In this document: one piece after another, positions 1-9,275 of the stretch | Layout of the letters: each line of letters starts with the position of its first letter | Position numbering within the stretch: the stretch's first letter is position 1 | Assembly (NCBI GenBank): GCA_963169345.1 | Contig: CAUJCT010000027.1 | Span: 104,167 to 168,166, forward strand | DNA length: 64,000 nt | Source of the DNA: Bacteroidota bacterium | Lineage (GTDB): Bacteria > Bacteroidota > Bacteroidia > NS11-12g > UBA955 | Reading direction: 5' to 3' | The notes under the pieces: model-generated | What the model was told of the DNA's origin: nothing | The model's database searches: none | The model's input: the letters and a program-made list of their open reading frames with translations, nothing else | Position numbers and translations under genes: made by a program

Positions 1-2
1 TA

Positions 3-2462
3 GATGTAAAGAAGGATATTTCCAACTTCATCAGATCCAATTTACAAAAGACCTTTATTTCTACTAATTTCAATCTTGAAAGCATGGATGTCAATGGTAC
101 TTCCATTCCGACCTGCAGCCTAGAGAACAGATATAACCAGAAATATTCCTATTATTTCAAGGCGGTAAAGAAGGCAGATGACAAGTATGCCATTATACTT
201 TCGGTAGATACTAAGATAGATTGCATTAAGCTTCTCTCTGCCACTCTGACATGCGGCACCGAATACACCAGTCATTCCTATACTTCTACTAACGGTGTCG
301 TTACAGTAGTTTTTGCAAATGATTCGCATGTCGACATAGATGATGTAAATTCCACCATTGCAACTTCAGGTGAACTTAAGTTTAATAATGGTCTGATACT
401 TTCTTGGAGCCAGCTTCTTGACATGAGTGATGGCAGCTACGGCATCATGACCGAGGGGTCCAATCTAGCAGGAAATGCGAGTGTTTTCATTCCTTCAGGA
501 TTCGGATTGACAAGGATCGGCCTTGCGGAATACAAAAAAGTGGAACAGTATCTGTGCTGTTATGTACCTGGCGAAGTTTCCCATATTGAAAACGTAATGG
601 CCAGGGAATACAAGGAAAGAAGCACAAGAAGGCTTAGAAGATCTGAAGAATCCGTAACGAGCAGTTCAGAAACTGAATCGGAAAATCAAACGGACACTTC
701 TTCTACAAGCAGGTTTGACATGCAGAAGGAAGCGGCAGTCGTGGTCCAAGACAGCTATAATTCAACTAGGAACCAGAGTTTTCATGCCGGAGCAAACGCT
801 GGATATGATTCTGGTGCATATAACACGTCTTTGGACTTAAGTTATGATACTGGTTCAAGCTTTGCGGTCAATTCATCAAAACAACAGAATAACCGGGATT
901 CCATTACGGTTGCTAAGGATGTGGTTGAGAAGACCCTTAAAAGGGTTGTTTCTAAGGTCAAAGAGGAGAGGGTTAGGAGGATAGTCGAAGAATTCGAGGA
1001 GCAAAATAGACATGGCTTTGATAACCGTCTAGGGGCAACTCATATTTCAGGAGTCTATAGGTGGATTGATTCAAAGTACAACAACGAGCTTCATAATTAC
1101 GGAAAAAGGCTACAGTATGAATTCATGATTCCAGAACCATCCGCCTTTCATTTTATCGCCAAGGCCTCAGGTGTTTCCTCGGGTACTGAAATCCCCTTAA
1201 TTCAACCTCTTGATCCAAGAAAAGACCAGTTCGGATCACTAAGCCCCCTTAAGTCCTCTGCCTCCATAACAGAAGACAATTATCACTTATGGGCGGCCGC
1301 TTACAATGCGATTGTAACCCCTCCCCCTCCAAAGATTCAAGTCATGGGCAAATCTTTCAAGATGCCTGATGATGGCCAGCCATGGTATCTGGGAAACAAG
1401 TCGGTTACAGAGGATATCACTATCCCCGAAGGCTACGGACTGAACAAGGCATATATTTCTGCAATTGGTGAAAGAGGCGATGTGGCCGGCAGATACTATG
1501 TGGCCATTGGTGATAACACCAGGGAATACTGGTCCGGCAATGTTCCTAAGCAACTTTTTCTTGAAGACAACGAAAATCTGGAACTTGACAAATATGTTGG
1601 ATCAGTGCCAGTTGGCGTCCAATATATCCTTATCAAAGTGGGACTTGTTACCTTGACCCTTGAATTGATTAGAAAACAAGAGACATATGCAAACTGGCAA
1701 CTGGAGACTTTCAATGCTATTATGGATGCCTATGAGACCAAGCTTCAGGAATATAAGGATAGCGTAGCTGAAATGCAAGCGAAGAAATCAGGGTCTATGA
1801 AGGACAATCCAGCCTACTACAGGGAGATAGAAAACATGGTCCTGAGGAAGAATTGTATGTCCTACCTGATTGGTCACATCAATATGGGCAAGTCGTTTGT
1901 AGCCGGTTCTGAAACTAAGGAATTCAATGTGAAGATTAACGAGGAGATGGACAAATATGCTTCCAGCGTGAAATTTCTTGAACAGGCATTTGAATGGAGT
2001 ATCATGAGCTATATTTTCTACCCTTTTTATTGGGCAGGAAGCGAGAAATGGACCAGACTCTATAATTTTGACAATGAGGACAAGCTCTTTAAGTCATTCC
2101 TTCAGGCCGGTATGGCCAGGGTAATAGTGACCGTCAGACCAGGTTTTGAGGAGACAGTCATGCACTATATGGAAACTGGTCAGATTTGGAACGGTAGTGA
2201 GGTGCCTGTAATTGGTGATGACCTCTACCTCTCGATAATAGAGGAACTAAAGGTGCCTGAATACACGATTGATGAAATTTGGGAAACTAAGGTGCCAACT
2301 TCACTGACCATTATACAAGCAGATTCCATAAGCCTTGACGCCTCAGGTCTTCCTTGTTGGTGCGACACTGAGATTCCCCCTTCAGAATCCATTTCCAATG
2401 ATCCAAACTCCCTGTTAAACCTAGAAGTGTTCATTGAAGGGTACACTTCGCCTGAAGCCTGA
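3..2462 (+). CDS. Large surface or contractile-system-associated protein, 5'-truncated by window edge
   Basis: The reading frame is open from the first bases of the window, so the true start lies outside it; the first ATG inside is at 84, but codons before it (from base 3) are free of stops. A Ser/Thr/Glu-rich, probably disordered linker lies around bases 610-720, followed by a basic and acidic helix-rich stretch (about 900-1010) and a block containing GVYRWIDSKY and YGKRLQYEFMIPEPSAFHF. I associate this block with large uncharacterised Bacteroidota proteins found beside toxins or extracellular contractile injection systems, but this is from memory. No signal peptide is visible because the N-terminus is missing. 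The stop codon overlaps the next gene's ATG (TGATG), so the two are translationally coupled. I infer a scaffold or carrier for the downstream toxin. The coding state is certain; the function is not. Confidence 0.5.
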   Translation, partial: DVKKDISNFIRSNLQKTFISTNFNLESMDVNGTSIPTCSLENRYNQKYSYYFKAVKKADDKYAIILSVDTKIDCIKLLSATLTCGTEYTSHSYTSTNGVVTVVFANDSHVDIDDVNSTIATSGELKFNNGLILSWSQLLDMSDGSYGIMTEGSNLAGNASVFIPSGFGLTRIGLAEYKKVEQYLCCYVPGEVSHIENVMAREYKERSTRRLRRSEESVTSSSETESENQTDTSSTSRFDMQKEAAVVVQDSYNSTRNQSFHAGANAGYDSGAYNTSLDLSYDTGSSFAVNSSKQQNNRDSITVAKDVVEKTLKRVVSKVKEERVRRIVEEFEEQNRHGFDNRLGATHISGVYRWIDSKYNNELHNYGKRLQYEFMIPEPSAFHFIAKASGVSSGTEIPLIQPLDPRKDQFGSLSPLKSSASITEDNYHLWAAAYNAIVTPPPPKIQVMGKSFKMPDDGQPWYLGNKSVTEDITIPEGYGLNKAYISAIGERGDVAGRYYVAIGDNTREYWSGNVPKQLFLEDNENLELDKYVGSVPVGVQYILIKVGLVTLTLELIRKQETYANWQLETFNAIMDAYETKLQEYKDSVAEMQAKKSGSMKDNPAYYREIENMVLRKNCMSYLIGHINMGKSFVAGSETKEFNVKINEEMDKYASSVKFLEQAFEWSIMSYIFYPFYWAGSEKWTRLYNFDNEDKLFKSFLQAGMARVIVTVRPGFEETVMHYMETGQIWNGSEVPVIGDDLYLSIIEELKVPEYTIDEIWETKVPTSLTIIQADSISLDASGLPCWCDTEIPPSESISNDPNSLLNLEVFIEGYTSPEA

Positions 2463-4708
2463 TGAAAGAGGATTTCACTAAGTTTGTGTTCAAGGATAAG
2501 CTTGGCTATAAAGGGATTGCTGGCGCCAAACAGGATCCCGTGTATACCAAACAGCCTATAGATTATGATCTTTTGCTGAAATTGTTGGATGGGGATGGAA
2601 TTGTAGATTATGATTATAAAAAACTGTTAAGCTCAAAGGTGATAGAGGTTAAAGGAGAATTCGATGGTTTGCATTATAGCCCTCCAAGAACTATAAAAAT
2701 TGATAATCTGCCGACAGTAAATATAGGAGGATTAGAGATAACCTTAAATGTTTCAGCACTAGTTAATACAAAAAAAGGTAAGATAAATCGTGATGATGAT
2801 AATTCTCTAAGTGTAATTATTGATTTAGAACATGAAACGGATAAATTCATTTACTATATAAAATACTCCAATCATGAGGATCTAAAGGGAGATAACAAAT
2901 ATGCCCTGATTATAACTACTTCTGACTTTGATGATTTCCTGTATATCCAGAAAAGAGCACGCCACTTTTTAATAAACTCCAATGAAGATTTCATTTACAG
3001 AATTTTTGATAATGCCTTCGAGTCCGCCGGCAAGAATAGGAATAAACTCGATTTCCTCTATGAGCAGGCACCGTTATGGGTGATAAGCAGGCGCGGACCT
3101 TATATAGTTTGTGCTGACCTAAAACTGATTTTGCAAGGAAATGTAAATCAGTTTGGAACGGATGAAGAGAAGGCGGTGATAAATATCCTAAAGTCATTCC
3201 TGCACCCGAAAACTTCAATTGTAAGGAATGATAATGATTCCAGTTTTAAACCTGATGGAGGTCTCATCCTATCAAGACTTATTACAGAAAGGATTTCCGA
3301 TGACAAAGATTCAGATCTTCTATTTCATGTCTTATATAAGAAAATAAATAATTTCGGAGGAAATGATAATTTTGACCTTTTTATCAAAGTAATGTATATA
3401 TTGTGGCTGAATAGCACATATCCTACTGCAGATCTGGATGAAGAGAAGAATGGTATTTCCGATGTAATTATTATTAATTACAAGTCAACTAAAATGCTTG
3501 GTTTCTTAAATTCAAGTTTTAGTTTTGAATTCGATGGAGTGTACATAAGTATTAAAAAAGAAGAATTCGTTCGTGAAACTTACAATATGGCCGAAAAAAC
3601 TATAGATGACGCTATCTTTAAAACAGTCCAGATAGCAAGGCCACATCTGTATCAAAGTATAAATGTACCCGTCAAACAGGAAAATGATGAACTGAAACAA
3701 CCTCAAAATATCATTCCTGCCTTTTTCTTAAAAGCTATAGCGGATAAAAATCTATGGGATAATATCGAAAAGGCATCCTGGCTTTCCTTGGATATCATAA
3801 CAACTGTAACAGGCTTTGGAAATTTATTGAAATTAAGACATTTGACTCATTTAAGTAAGACCTTAAAGTTTATAAAAACAGGTTTGGGGATAATTGAGGT
3901 ATCTAGCGGGACAACAGGTGTTCTTTTGAATTTTATTAATGAATGTGATAGTGAAAACAGCACCTGTGATACAATTAGGACATTCTTGATCTACATTGAC
4001 CTTGCTATATTGGGGGTAGATGGTATAACCAGTGCTCTTTTAAGGAAATCTGCACGGGAAGTTATAGATACCGGTATACCCGCATTATTAAGTAAAAACC
4101 ATCCGGAAGTTTTATTGTATTTAAATAAATTTGCACGTGTTTCAGAAAATGAGGTTGACTTATTAAAAATCAGCAAGGAGTCAAAGACTGATGAGTTATT
4201 TAGAAAAATCAAGGAAAGGTTTGATAATATTACAGGGAAAAAGATTCTAACACATTATGATATCAAGAAACTAAGGCGATTATTGAAGGATTTTGGTGTA
4301 GATTTGCAGGTTGTAGATAAAAACCCTAAATTTAAAGAGAAATGGAAAAAATGGAGTGACCCTACGAATAGAAGGAAAGTATTAGGATCATTTGACCCCA
4401 AAAGCAGGATTATGTTTATAACCTCAAAAGTTACGGAATATACAGTGGAACATGAAATGATGCATATGAAATTATGGTACAAAATGAATGTTGAATTTCC
4501 TGAGTTGGAAAATTTATATTCTAAAATTTCAATTCGTGTCCATGAAGAATATGTCCTATCTGAATTGTTAAAAAGTTCTAAAAAATTAGATGAATCAGAT
4601 ATTCTTCTTGATTTGGATAATGTTAATATATTTAGAGAACTGGAAGATTTAGATAAAGTCAATTTAGATTATTTCAAAAATTGGCAGTTAACAGACCATA
4701 TTGATTAA
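2462..4708 (+). CDS. Polymorphic toxin with C-terminal zincin-like metallopeptidase domain
   Basis: This 748-residue protein ends in a compact domain (about residues 595-700) that resembles zincin-like metallopeptidase toxin domains of polymorphic toxins. It has the motif HEMMH at 664-668, whose two histidines would bind zinc with Glu665 as general base, and a later HEEY at 694-697 that can supply the third ligand. The N-terminal two thirds are soluble and acidic and match no family I can name. Residues about 440-540 contain hydrophobic helices that could help translocation. The gene starts on the stop codon of the upstream large protein and is followed five bases later by a small gene, the usual carrier-toxin-immunity order. 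The DNA is visibly more AT-rich than the upstream gene, fitting acquisition of toxin cassettes. The peptidase target is unknown. Confidence 0.65.
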   Translation: MKEDFTKFVFKDKLGYKGIAGAKQDPVYTKQPIDYDLLLKLLDGDGIVDYDYKKLLSSKVIEVKGEFDGLHYSPPRTIKIDNLPTVNIGGLEITLNVSALVNTKKGKINRDDDNSLSVIIDLEHETDKFIYYIKYSNHEDLKGDNKYALIITTSDFDDFLYIQKRARHFLINSNEDFIYRIFDNAFESAGKNRNKLDFLYEQAPLWVISRRGPYIVCADLKLILQGNVNQFGTDEEKAVINILKSFLHPKTSIVRNDNDSSFKPDGGLILSRLITERISDDKDSDLLFHVLYKKINNFGGNDNFDLFIKVMYILWLNSTYPTADLDEEKNGISDVIIINYKSTKMLGFLNSSFSFEFDGVYISIKKEEFVRETYNMAEKTIDDAIFKTVQIARPHLYQSINVPVKQENDELKQPQNIIPAFFLKAIADKNLWDNIEKASWLSLDIITTVTGFGNLLKLRHLTHLSKTLKFIKTGLGIIEVSSGTTGVLLNFINECDSENSTCDTIRTFLIYIDLAILGVDGITSALLRKSAREVIDTGIPALLSKNHPEVLLYLNKFARVSENEVDLLKISKESKTDELFRKIKERFDNITGKKILTHYDIKKLRRLLKDFGVDLQVVDKNPKFKEKWKKWSDPTNRRKVLGSFDPKSRIMFITSKVTEYTVEHEMMHMKLWYKMNVEFPELENLYSKISIRVHEEYVLSELLKSSKKLDESDILLDLDNVNIFRELEDLDKVNLDYFKNWQLTDHID

Positions 4709-4712
4709 TTTA

Positions 4713-5036
4713 ATGAAGCATACTGAGGCACAAATAATAGATATATTTAATAAGGTTATGAATGACCTTAATTTTAAATATTATAATAATAAGCCAATAA
4801 AAGTATCATATCTAACTGATATTAGAGAATATGAAAGATATTATCCTAAAAAGGAGGCGTGGCTAGCTATGGGCAGATGGTTTGATGAAGATTATTTAGG
4901 AGGTAAGGATAATGTTGTATCAATAGTTATCGATGATGAAACCGGAATAGCGGATTTTTTTCATAGTCATACTGGTCATGGCTCCTCTCTCAGATTAAAA
5001 ATTGATATCAAAGGAAAATATATCCCAGGTGAATAG
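4713..5036 (+). CDS. Probable immunity protein for the metallopeptidase toxin
   Basis: A 107-residue soluble, acidic protein with no signal peptide or membrane segment. I place the start at ATG 4713, four bases after the toxin's stop codon, rather than at the in-frame TTG 4701 that would overlap the toxin. No known family is recognised. The WF-x5-LGGKDN-x5-VIDDETG stretch looks like a small alpha/beta domain. The immunity role is inferred only from position directly behind the toxin's catalytic C-terminus, from size and from AT-rich composition. The gene is followed by a toxin remnant and a second immunity gene, which is typical of such loci. Confidence 0.5.
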   Translation: MKHTEAQIIDIFNKVMNDLNFKYYNNKPIKVSYLTDIREYERYYPKKEAWLAMGRWFDEDYLGGKDNVVSIVIDDETGIADFFHSHTGHGSSLRLKIDIKGKYIPGE

Positions 5037-5138
5037 CATGTTTCTGTATTTTAATTAATGGTTCTACGTGGCCTCAACCCTTCATGTTAAGTCCTTTTCA
5101 GCTACGCCTGATGCAATTCTGACTTAGAAGTTGCATGA

Positions 5139-5228
5139 AGTGAATTTGGTATATCTGATAAAAAAGCAAATTTTAATACATATCAACAGATGGGTTCACC
5201 AGTCCTTTATAAAAAATTAATTGATTAA
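5139..5228 (+). pseudogene. Orphan toxin C-terminal remnant
   Basis: After an in-frame stop at 5136 a 29-codon frame runs to TAA at 5226-5228 and encodes a peptide ending in MGSPVLYKKLID. It has no start codon. Its end sits one base before the ATG of the SUKH immunity gene, and both this junction and the metallopeptidase-immunity junction at 4703-4715 read ATTGATTAAT near the stop. I infer the tail of a displaced toxin whose immunity gene survives, as is common in polymorphic toxin loci. The frame is short, so chance cannot be excluded. Confidence 0.35.
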
Positions 5229-5229
5229 T

Positions 5230-5640
5230 ATGGAATTACATTTAGATTTAAGCGAACAAAAAATAACCAATCTTGATATTGACGAATTTGAAAAGTCTAT
5301 AGGTTATAAACTACCCGAAAGCTATAAAGAATTCATTCTTAAGTACAATGGTGGAATTCCAAATAAACCTTATTTTAATCAGTATCATTTTAACTGTTTT
5401 AATTCTATTAAATACGGTGAAAGTACGATTGAGGCTGTTTATAAAATTATTAAAGATATACTTCCAAATGGTTACTTCCCTATAGCTTGGGATCCCGGTG
5501 GGGCGTTATTTTGCTTTGATTTGAACAAGGGAGGCACATACGGATTTCTGTATTTTCTACCTGAAGGTGATGATCCTGAACTTGTAACTGAAAATTTCCA
5601 GGATCTTTTGGATGAATTGATTGAGACAAACTTATGGTAA
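5230..5640 (+). CDS. SUKH-superfamily (SMI1/KNR4) immunity protein
   Basis: The 136-residue protein has the SMI1/KNR4 layout: an N-terminal helix with IDEFEKSIGYKLPESYKEF, a central strand pair, the signature FPIAWDPGGALFCFDL, and a C-terminal helix around ENFQDLLDEL. SUKH proteins are the commonest immunity proteins of bacterial polymorphic toxins and act by binding the toxin domain in the cytoplasm. I start at ATG 5230; a TTG lies three codons upstream. It stands directly after a toxin remnant, so it may be a stranded antidote, or it may protect against toxins of neighbouring strains. Confidence 0.85.
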   Translation: MELHLDLSEQKITNLDIDEFEKSIGYKLPESYKEFILKYNGGIPNKPYFNQYHFNCFNSIKYGESTIEAVYKIIKDILPNGYFPIAWDPGGALFCFDLNKGGTYGFLYFLPEGDDPELVTENFQDLLDELIETNLW

Positions 5641-5849
5641 TTTCTCTTAACCCTAAGTCTGATTTTGCTTAATAATGTCATTTCAAACCCTGTAAAATAA
5701 TGTTTAGCTACATAACTGAAGCAATAAAAAAGTTCATAAGCAAATACGTCTTAGAGAAACTAGGTGGATGAACTGGGGCGTATAGTTTGAGGGTGTGAAT
5801 GAAGCATCAATAAATTGTATTTTCTTTTATTGACTATCAAATACATTTA

Positions 5850-5930
5850 CCTTATTATTTTAAACTATTGATTTAATTTTTGCCTTGTTATTTTAAATCA
5901 ATTGTTGTAGTTTTGCCTTGTTATTTTAAA
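5850..5930 (+). promoter_or_regulatory. Three operator-like direct repeats over the promoter of the AAA ATPase gene
   Basis: The motif CCTTGTTATTTTAAA occurs at 5850 (one mismatch), 5883 and 5916, exactly 33 bp apart. A Bacteroidota -7 box TAGTTTTG lies at 5908-5915 and a TTG near 5885 can serve as -33. The middle copy therefore covers the -33 region and the last copy covers the transcription start, ending four bases before the ATG at 5935. This is the geometry expected of a repressor-bound, autoregulated promoter. Confidence 0.6.
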
Positions 5931-5934
5931 GCAA

Positions 5935-7212
5935 ATGTATAGAGAATCGATAAAATATCTTGAGCAATGGCATAAAAATAAAAATAGAAGACCGCTAATA
6001 ATCAATGGTGCACGACAAATTGGTAAGAGTTGGTTAGTGAGACATTTTGGTGAAAAAATCTATTCGAAAAATTATGTCGAAATCAATTTTGAGAAAAAAC
6101 CTCACTTGTGCAAAATTTTTGAAAAAAATCTAGATATTCAACGCATCCTTTTAGAAATTGAAATTTCTGAAAATGTGACAATAGATGACAAAACTTTGCT
6201 CTTTTTGGATGAAATACAGCAATGCCCTAAAGCCATAATGGCCCTTAGATATTTTTATGAAGATCATCCAAAACAGGCAGTCATTGCAGCTGGTTCACTG
6301 TTAGAGTTTCAATTAAAAGATATACCTTTTCCCGTTGGAAGAGTCGAAATTCTACATCTTTTCCCAATGAATTTTGAAGAGTTCTTATTGGCCACTAAGA
6401 ATGAAAAACTTTTACCGTATGTGCAACTGAAAATGCAAGCTAGTGAAGTAATTGAAAATAAAATATACCATGAACTGCTTAACTATTATTGGGTTGGCGG
6501 TATGCCTGCTTGTGTAAAAGAGTTTGTTGAAACTAAAAATTACAAGACTGTTAGAAAAATTCAGGAAGACTTATTGTACACTTTTCAGCAAGATTTTTCT
6601 AAATATTCCCCACACGTTAACAAAGATTGCTTGTTGGATATTTTAAATTATATTCCTCAAAATATAGGTAGTCAAATAATCTATTCCAAATTGAGTGAAA
6701 GATCGAGTGTACCAACTATTAAAAAAGGAGTATTAGTGCTTGCTGCTGCCAAGTTATTTACGCTTATACACAATGTTTCAGTCAATAGTTTGCCCTTCAC
6801 TGTTAGCAATAAACAATTTAAAGCCCTTTTTATAGATATTGGACTTTTGCTTTGTGTCAGTAGGGTAAACTACGAAACCATCTTCTTAAATTCAGATTTA
6901 AATACAAACTTTACTGGGGCATGGGCAGAGCAGTTTGTAGGTCAACAACTTCTGTCAAACCACTTTCTACCTTTACATTATTGGGCAAGAACAAAAGCAA
7001 ACAGTAGCGCCGAAGTCGACTTTGTAATAGAAAAAGAAGGTAAAATTATACCAGTAGAAGTTAAGTCGGGCAAATCTGGAAAACTCAGAAGCTTAAACCT
7101 GCTACTAAGCGAACATCCAAACATTAAAAAAGCGCTTATTTATTCTAAAGCTATAAACGGAAATGAAGGTAAACTGCACTTTCTGCCAATTTATTCGGCT
7201 GGAAGTTTATGA
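5935..7212 (+). CDS. AAA-family ATPase with DUF4143 and nuclease-like C-terminus
   Basis: The 425-residue protein opens with an AAA ATPase domain: Walker A GARQIGKS at 25-32 and Walker B LLFLDE ending at Asp92-Glu93. A DUF4143 region follows in the second half. The last part contains AEVDFVIEKEGK and IPVEVKSGKSGK, giving Asp362, Glu375 and Lys377 in the order of a PD-(D/E)xK nuclease fold. Proteins of this architecture are widespread solitary genes in Bacteroidota, often in accessory regions. Their role is unsettled; defence, toxin-like and DNA-binding functions have been suggested. The gene stands alone behind three promoter repeats, which suggests self-regulation. Family assignment is firm, function is open. 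Confidence 0.85.
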   Translation: MYRESIKYLEQWHKNKNRRPLIINGARQIGKSWLVRHFGEKIYSKNYVEINFEKKPHLCKIFEKNLDIQRILLEIEISENVTIDDKTLLFLDEIQQCPKAIMALRYFYEDHPKQAVIAAGSLLEFQLKDIPFPVGRVEILHLFPMNFEEFLLATKNEKLLPYVQLKMQASEVIENKIYHELLNYYWVGGMPACVKEFVETKNYKTVRKIQEDLLYTFQQDFSKYSPHVNKDCLLDILNYIPQNIGSQIIYSKLSERSSVPTIKKGVLVLAAAKLFTLIHNVSVNSLPFTVSNKQFKALFIDIGLLLCVSRVNYETIFLNSDLNTNFTGAWAEQFVGQQLLSNHFLPLHYWARTKANSSAEVDFVIEKEGKIIPVEVKSGKSGKLRSLNLLLSEHPNIKKALIYSKAINGNEGKLHFLPIYSAGSL

Positions 7213-7306
7213 AGGTTTATTTAATCATACCACGAAAAAATATTACAGTTTGTAAATTTTTTCAAAATAAATAATTGTCCTAAATTGGGTGAGGTAATTA
7301 TACTCT

Positions 7307-8068
7307 TCAAAACGCTTTTGCAATATCCAAAAAGTCTCTGGCTTTTAGAGCAGCACCACCAATAAGGGCGCCATCAATATCAGACATTGAGAACAGTGAT
7401 TGCGCGTTATCCGGTTTCACACTGCCACCGTATAAGATAGATATGCCGTTCGCTGTTTCAGCGCTGCTTATATCCGACAATACTTTTCTGATATGAATAT
7501 GCATTTCATTGGCTTGCTCTGCACTGGCTGTTTTACCTGTACCTATAGCCCATACAGGTTCGTAAGCAATAATACATTTAGCTATATCATCATTGCTCAG
7601 GCCGGCTAGCGCTTCGGTCAACTGTGCACTTACAACATCAAAATGTCTGTTGCTTTCGCGTTCCTCTAATGTTTCTCCAATGCAATACACTGGTGTGATG
7701 CCGTGTTTTAAAGAAGTTTGAATCTTTGCACCACAAGAAGCATTGGTTTCGTTGTAATACTGTCTTCTTTCACTGTGTCCAATCAATGTGTGATGTACAC
7801 CGATTGAAGTCAGCATAGAGGCTGATACTTCTCCGGTATAGGCCCCTTGTTCAAACTGATTGATATTTTGAGCGCCCACTATAATACCTGAACCTTCCAT
7901 TTGTTTTGCTAACGATTGCAGATGAATGAAGGGCGGAAACACCATCAGAGTGGCGTCGTTCATCAGTTCCGAATCAGCCATTGTTCTGATTTCCTGAGCT
8001 AAACCTTGACCTTCTAGTAAGGTTTTGTGCATTTTCCAATTGCCTGCGGCTATTTTTTGTCTTTTCAT
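7307..8068 (-). CDS. tpiA: Triosephosphate isomerase
   Basis: This is the glycolytic and gluconeogenic enzyme interconverting dihydroxyacetone phosphate and glyceraldehyde 3-phosphate. The 253-residue length is normal. The catalytic residues are visible: Asn10 and Lys12 in AGNWKMHK, His98 in LIGHSERR and Glu170 in AYEPVWAIGTGK; the phosphate loop GGSVKPDN is near the C-terminus. I choose the ATG at 8068, preceded by GGGAG, over an in-frame TTG four codons upstream. The ATG overlaps the stop of the upstream nucleotidyltransferase gene (ATGA), so the two are coupled. Confidence 0.97.
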   Translation of the reverse strand: MKRQKIAAGNWKMHKTLLEGQGLAQEIRTMADSELMNDATLMVFPPFIHLQSLAKQMEGSGIIVGAQNINQFEQGAYTGEVSASMLTSIGVHHTLIGHSERRQYYNETNASCGAKIQTSLKHGITPVYCIGETLEERESNRHFDVVSAQLTEALAGLSNDDIAKCIIAYEPVWAIGTGKTASAEQANEMHIHIRKVLSDISSAETANGISILYGGSVKPDNAQSLFSMSDIDGALIGGAALKARDFLDIAKAF

Positions 8069-9234
8069 GATTTCTCCCAATTTCTATAAGTAGTTTCTAT
8101 TTCAAAAATGTGTTGTAAAATTTGTTTATCCTCTTCCAGGAGTTGAACATGGCGCCTTTCCATAACCTTCTCGGCTGTTTGAAAAGCCTTCTTCGGCATA
8201 TAGGTCTCGAAGCCCTGAGAACCACCCCAACTAAAGGATGGTACAAAATTTCGAGGAAATCCTGAACCAAAAATATTAGCTGAAACGCCCACTACAGTTC
8301 CGGTATTGAACATGGTATTGATACCACACTTGCTATGGTCGCCCATAAACAAACCGCAAAACTGTAATCCGGTTCTTTCGAAGTTTCCTGTGGCGTAATT
8401 CCAGAGTTTGACTTCTTCATAATTGTTTTTAAGATTGCTGTTATTGCTGTCTGCACCAAGATTGCACCATTCACCTAAAACTGAATTGCCCAAAAAGCCA
8501 TCGTGCCCTTTGTTGGAGTATCCAAAAATAACCGAATTGCTTACTTCCCCTCCTACTTTGCTGTGTGGACCGATGGTAGTCCCGGTATAAATTTTGGCAC
8601 CCATTTTAACACCGGCACCTTCGCATAACGCAAATGGTCCGCGTATCATGGCGCCTTCCATTACTTCCGAATTTTTACCTAAGTAAATTGGTCCCTCACT
8701 TGAATTAAAAATTGCAGCTTCGGCTTTTACACCCTCCTCCACAAAAATGGGATACTGACCAAAAACAGTATTGGTAGAGCTCAGTTTAGCAGAGGTTTTA
8801 CCTTTTGTCAACAAATTAAAATCAAGGTCAATTTGCTGATGATTCAAAGTAAAAATATTGTGAATACGCTGAATGAGTATGGCCCCTTCAAAAGAGATGA
8901 GCTCAAGAGGTTCATCCTGAAAATGTGCAGACCTGTATGCCAGGATGCTATCATTTTGTTTGAGCATCTGGCCAACTTTCAATTGGTTGACAGCATTTAA
9001 AACAGACTCATCAGGCAATAGTCTGCCATTGATGAAAACATTATCATGAGAGAGATTGGCCGGAAATTTAGCCTGCAGATAATCACTGGTTAAATAACTA
9101 ATTGCCGCAGAGCAATGCAATTGCCATTTTTCGGCTATTGTAAGAATACCACAACGCATAAGAGCAGCCGGTCGGGTGAGAGACAGCGGTTGCAAATGTT
9201 GTACGATCTGGTCGTCAAATAAAACGATGTTCAT
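8065..9234 (-). CDS. GlmU-family putative sugar-phosphate nucleotidyltransferase
   Basis: A 389-residue protein with a divergent N-terminal nucleotidyltransferase domain (LSLTRPAALMRCG near the start replaces the usual glycine-rich loop) and a C-terminal left-handed beta-helix of hexapeptide repeats from about residue 150, for example LGKNSEVMEGAMIRGPFALC. It matches the Bacteroidota proteins annotated as GlmU family or glucose-1-phosphate thymidylyltransferase. The likely role is activation or acylation of a sugar phosphate for the envelope, but the substrate is not deducible. I start at ATG 9234; the longer frame begins with an untypical hydrophobic extension. It is co-transcribed with tpiA. 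Confidence 0.8.
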   Translation of the reverse strand: MNIVLFDDQIVQHLQPLSLTRPAALMRCGILTIAEKWQLHCSAAISYLTSDYLQAKFPANLSHDNVFINGRLLPDESVLNAVNQLKVGQMLKQNDSILAYRSAHFQDEPLELISFEGAILIQRIHNIFTLNHQQIDLDFNLLTKGKTSAKLSSTNTVFGQYPIFVEEGVKAEAAIFNSSEGPIYLGKNSEVMEGAMIRGPFALCEGAGVKMGAKIYTGTTIGPHSKVGGEVSNSVIFGYSNKGHDGFLGNSVLGEWCNLGADSNNSNLKNNYEEVKLWNYATGNFERTGLQFCGLFMGDHSKCGINTMFNTGTVVGVSANIFGSGFPRNFVPSFSWGGSQGFETYMPKKAFQTAEKVMERRHVQLLEEDKQILQHIFEIETTYRNWEKS

Positions 9235-9275
9235 TGTATGGTCGGCAAAAATCGTTAAAAACCTTAAGATAAAAA

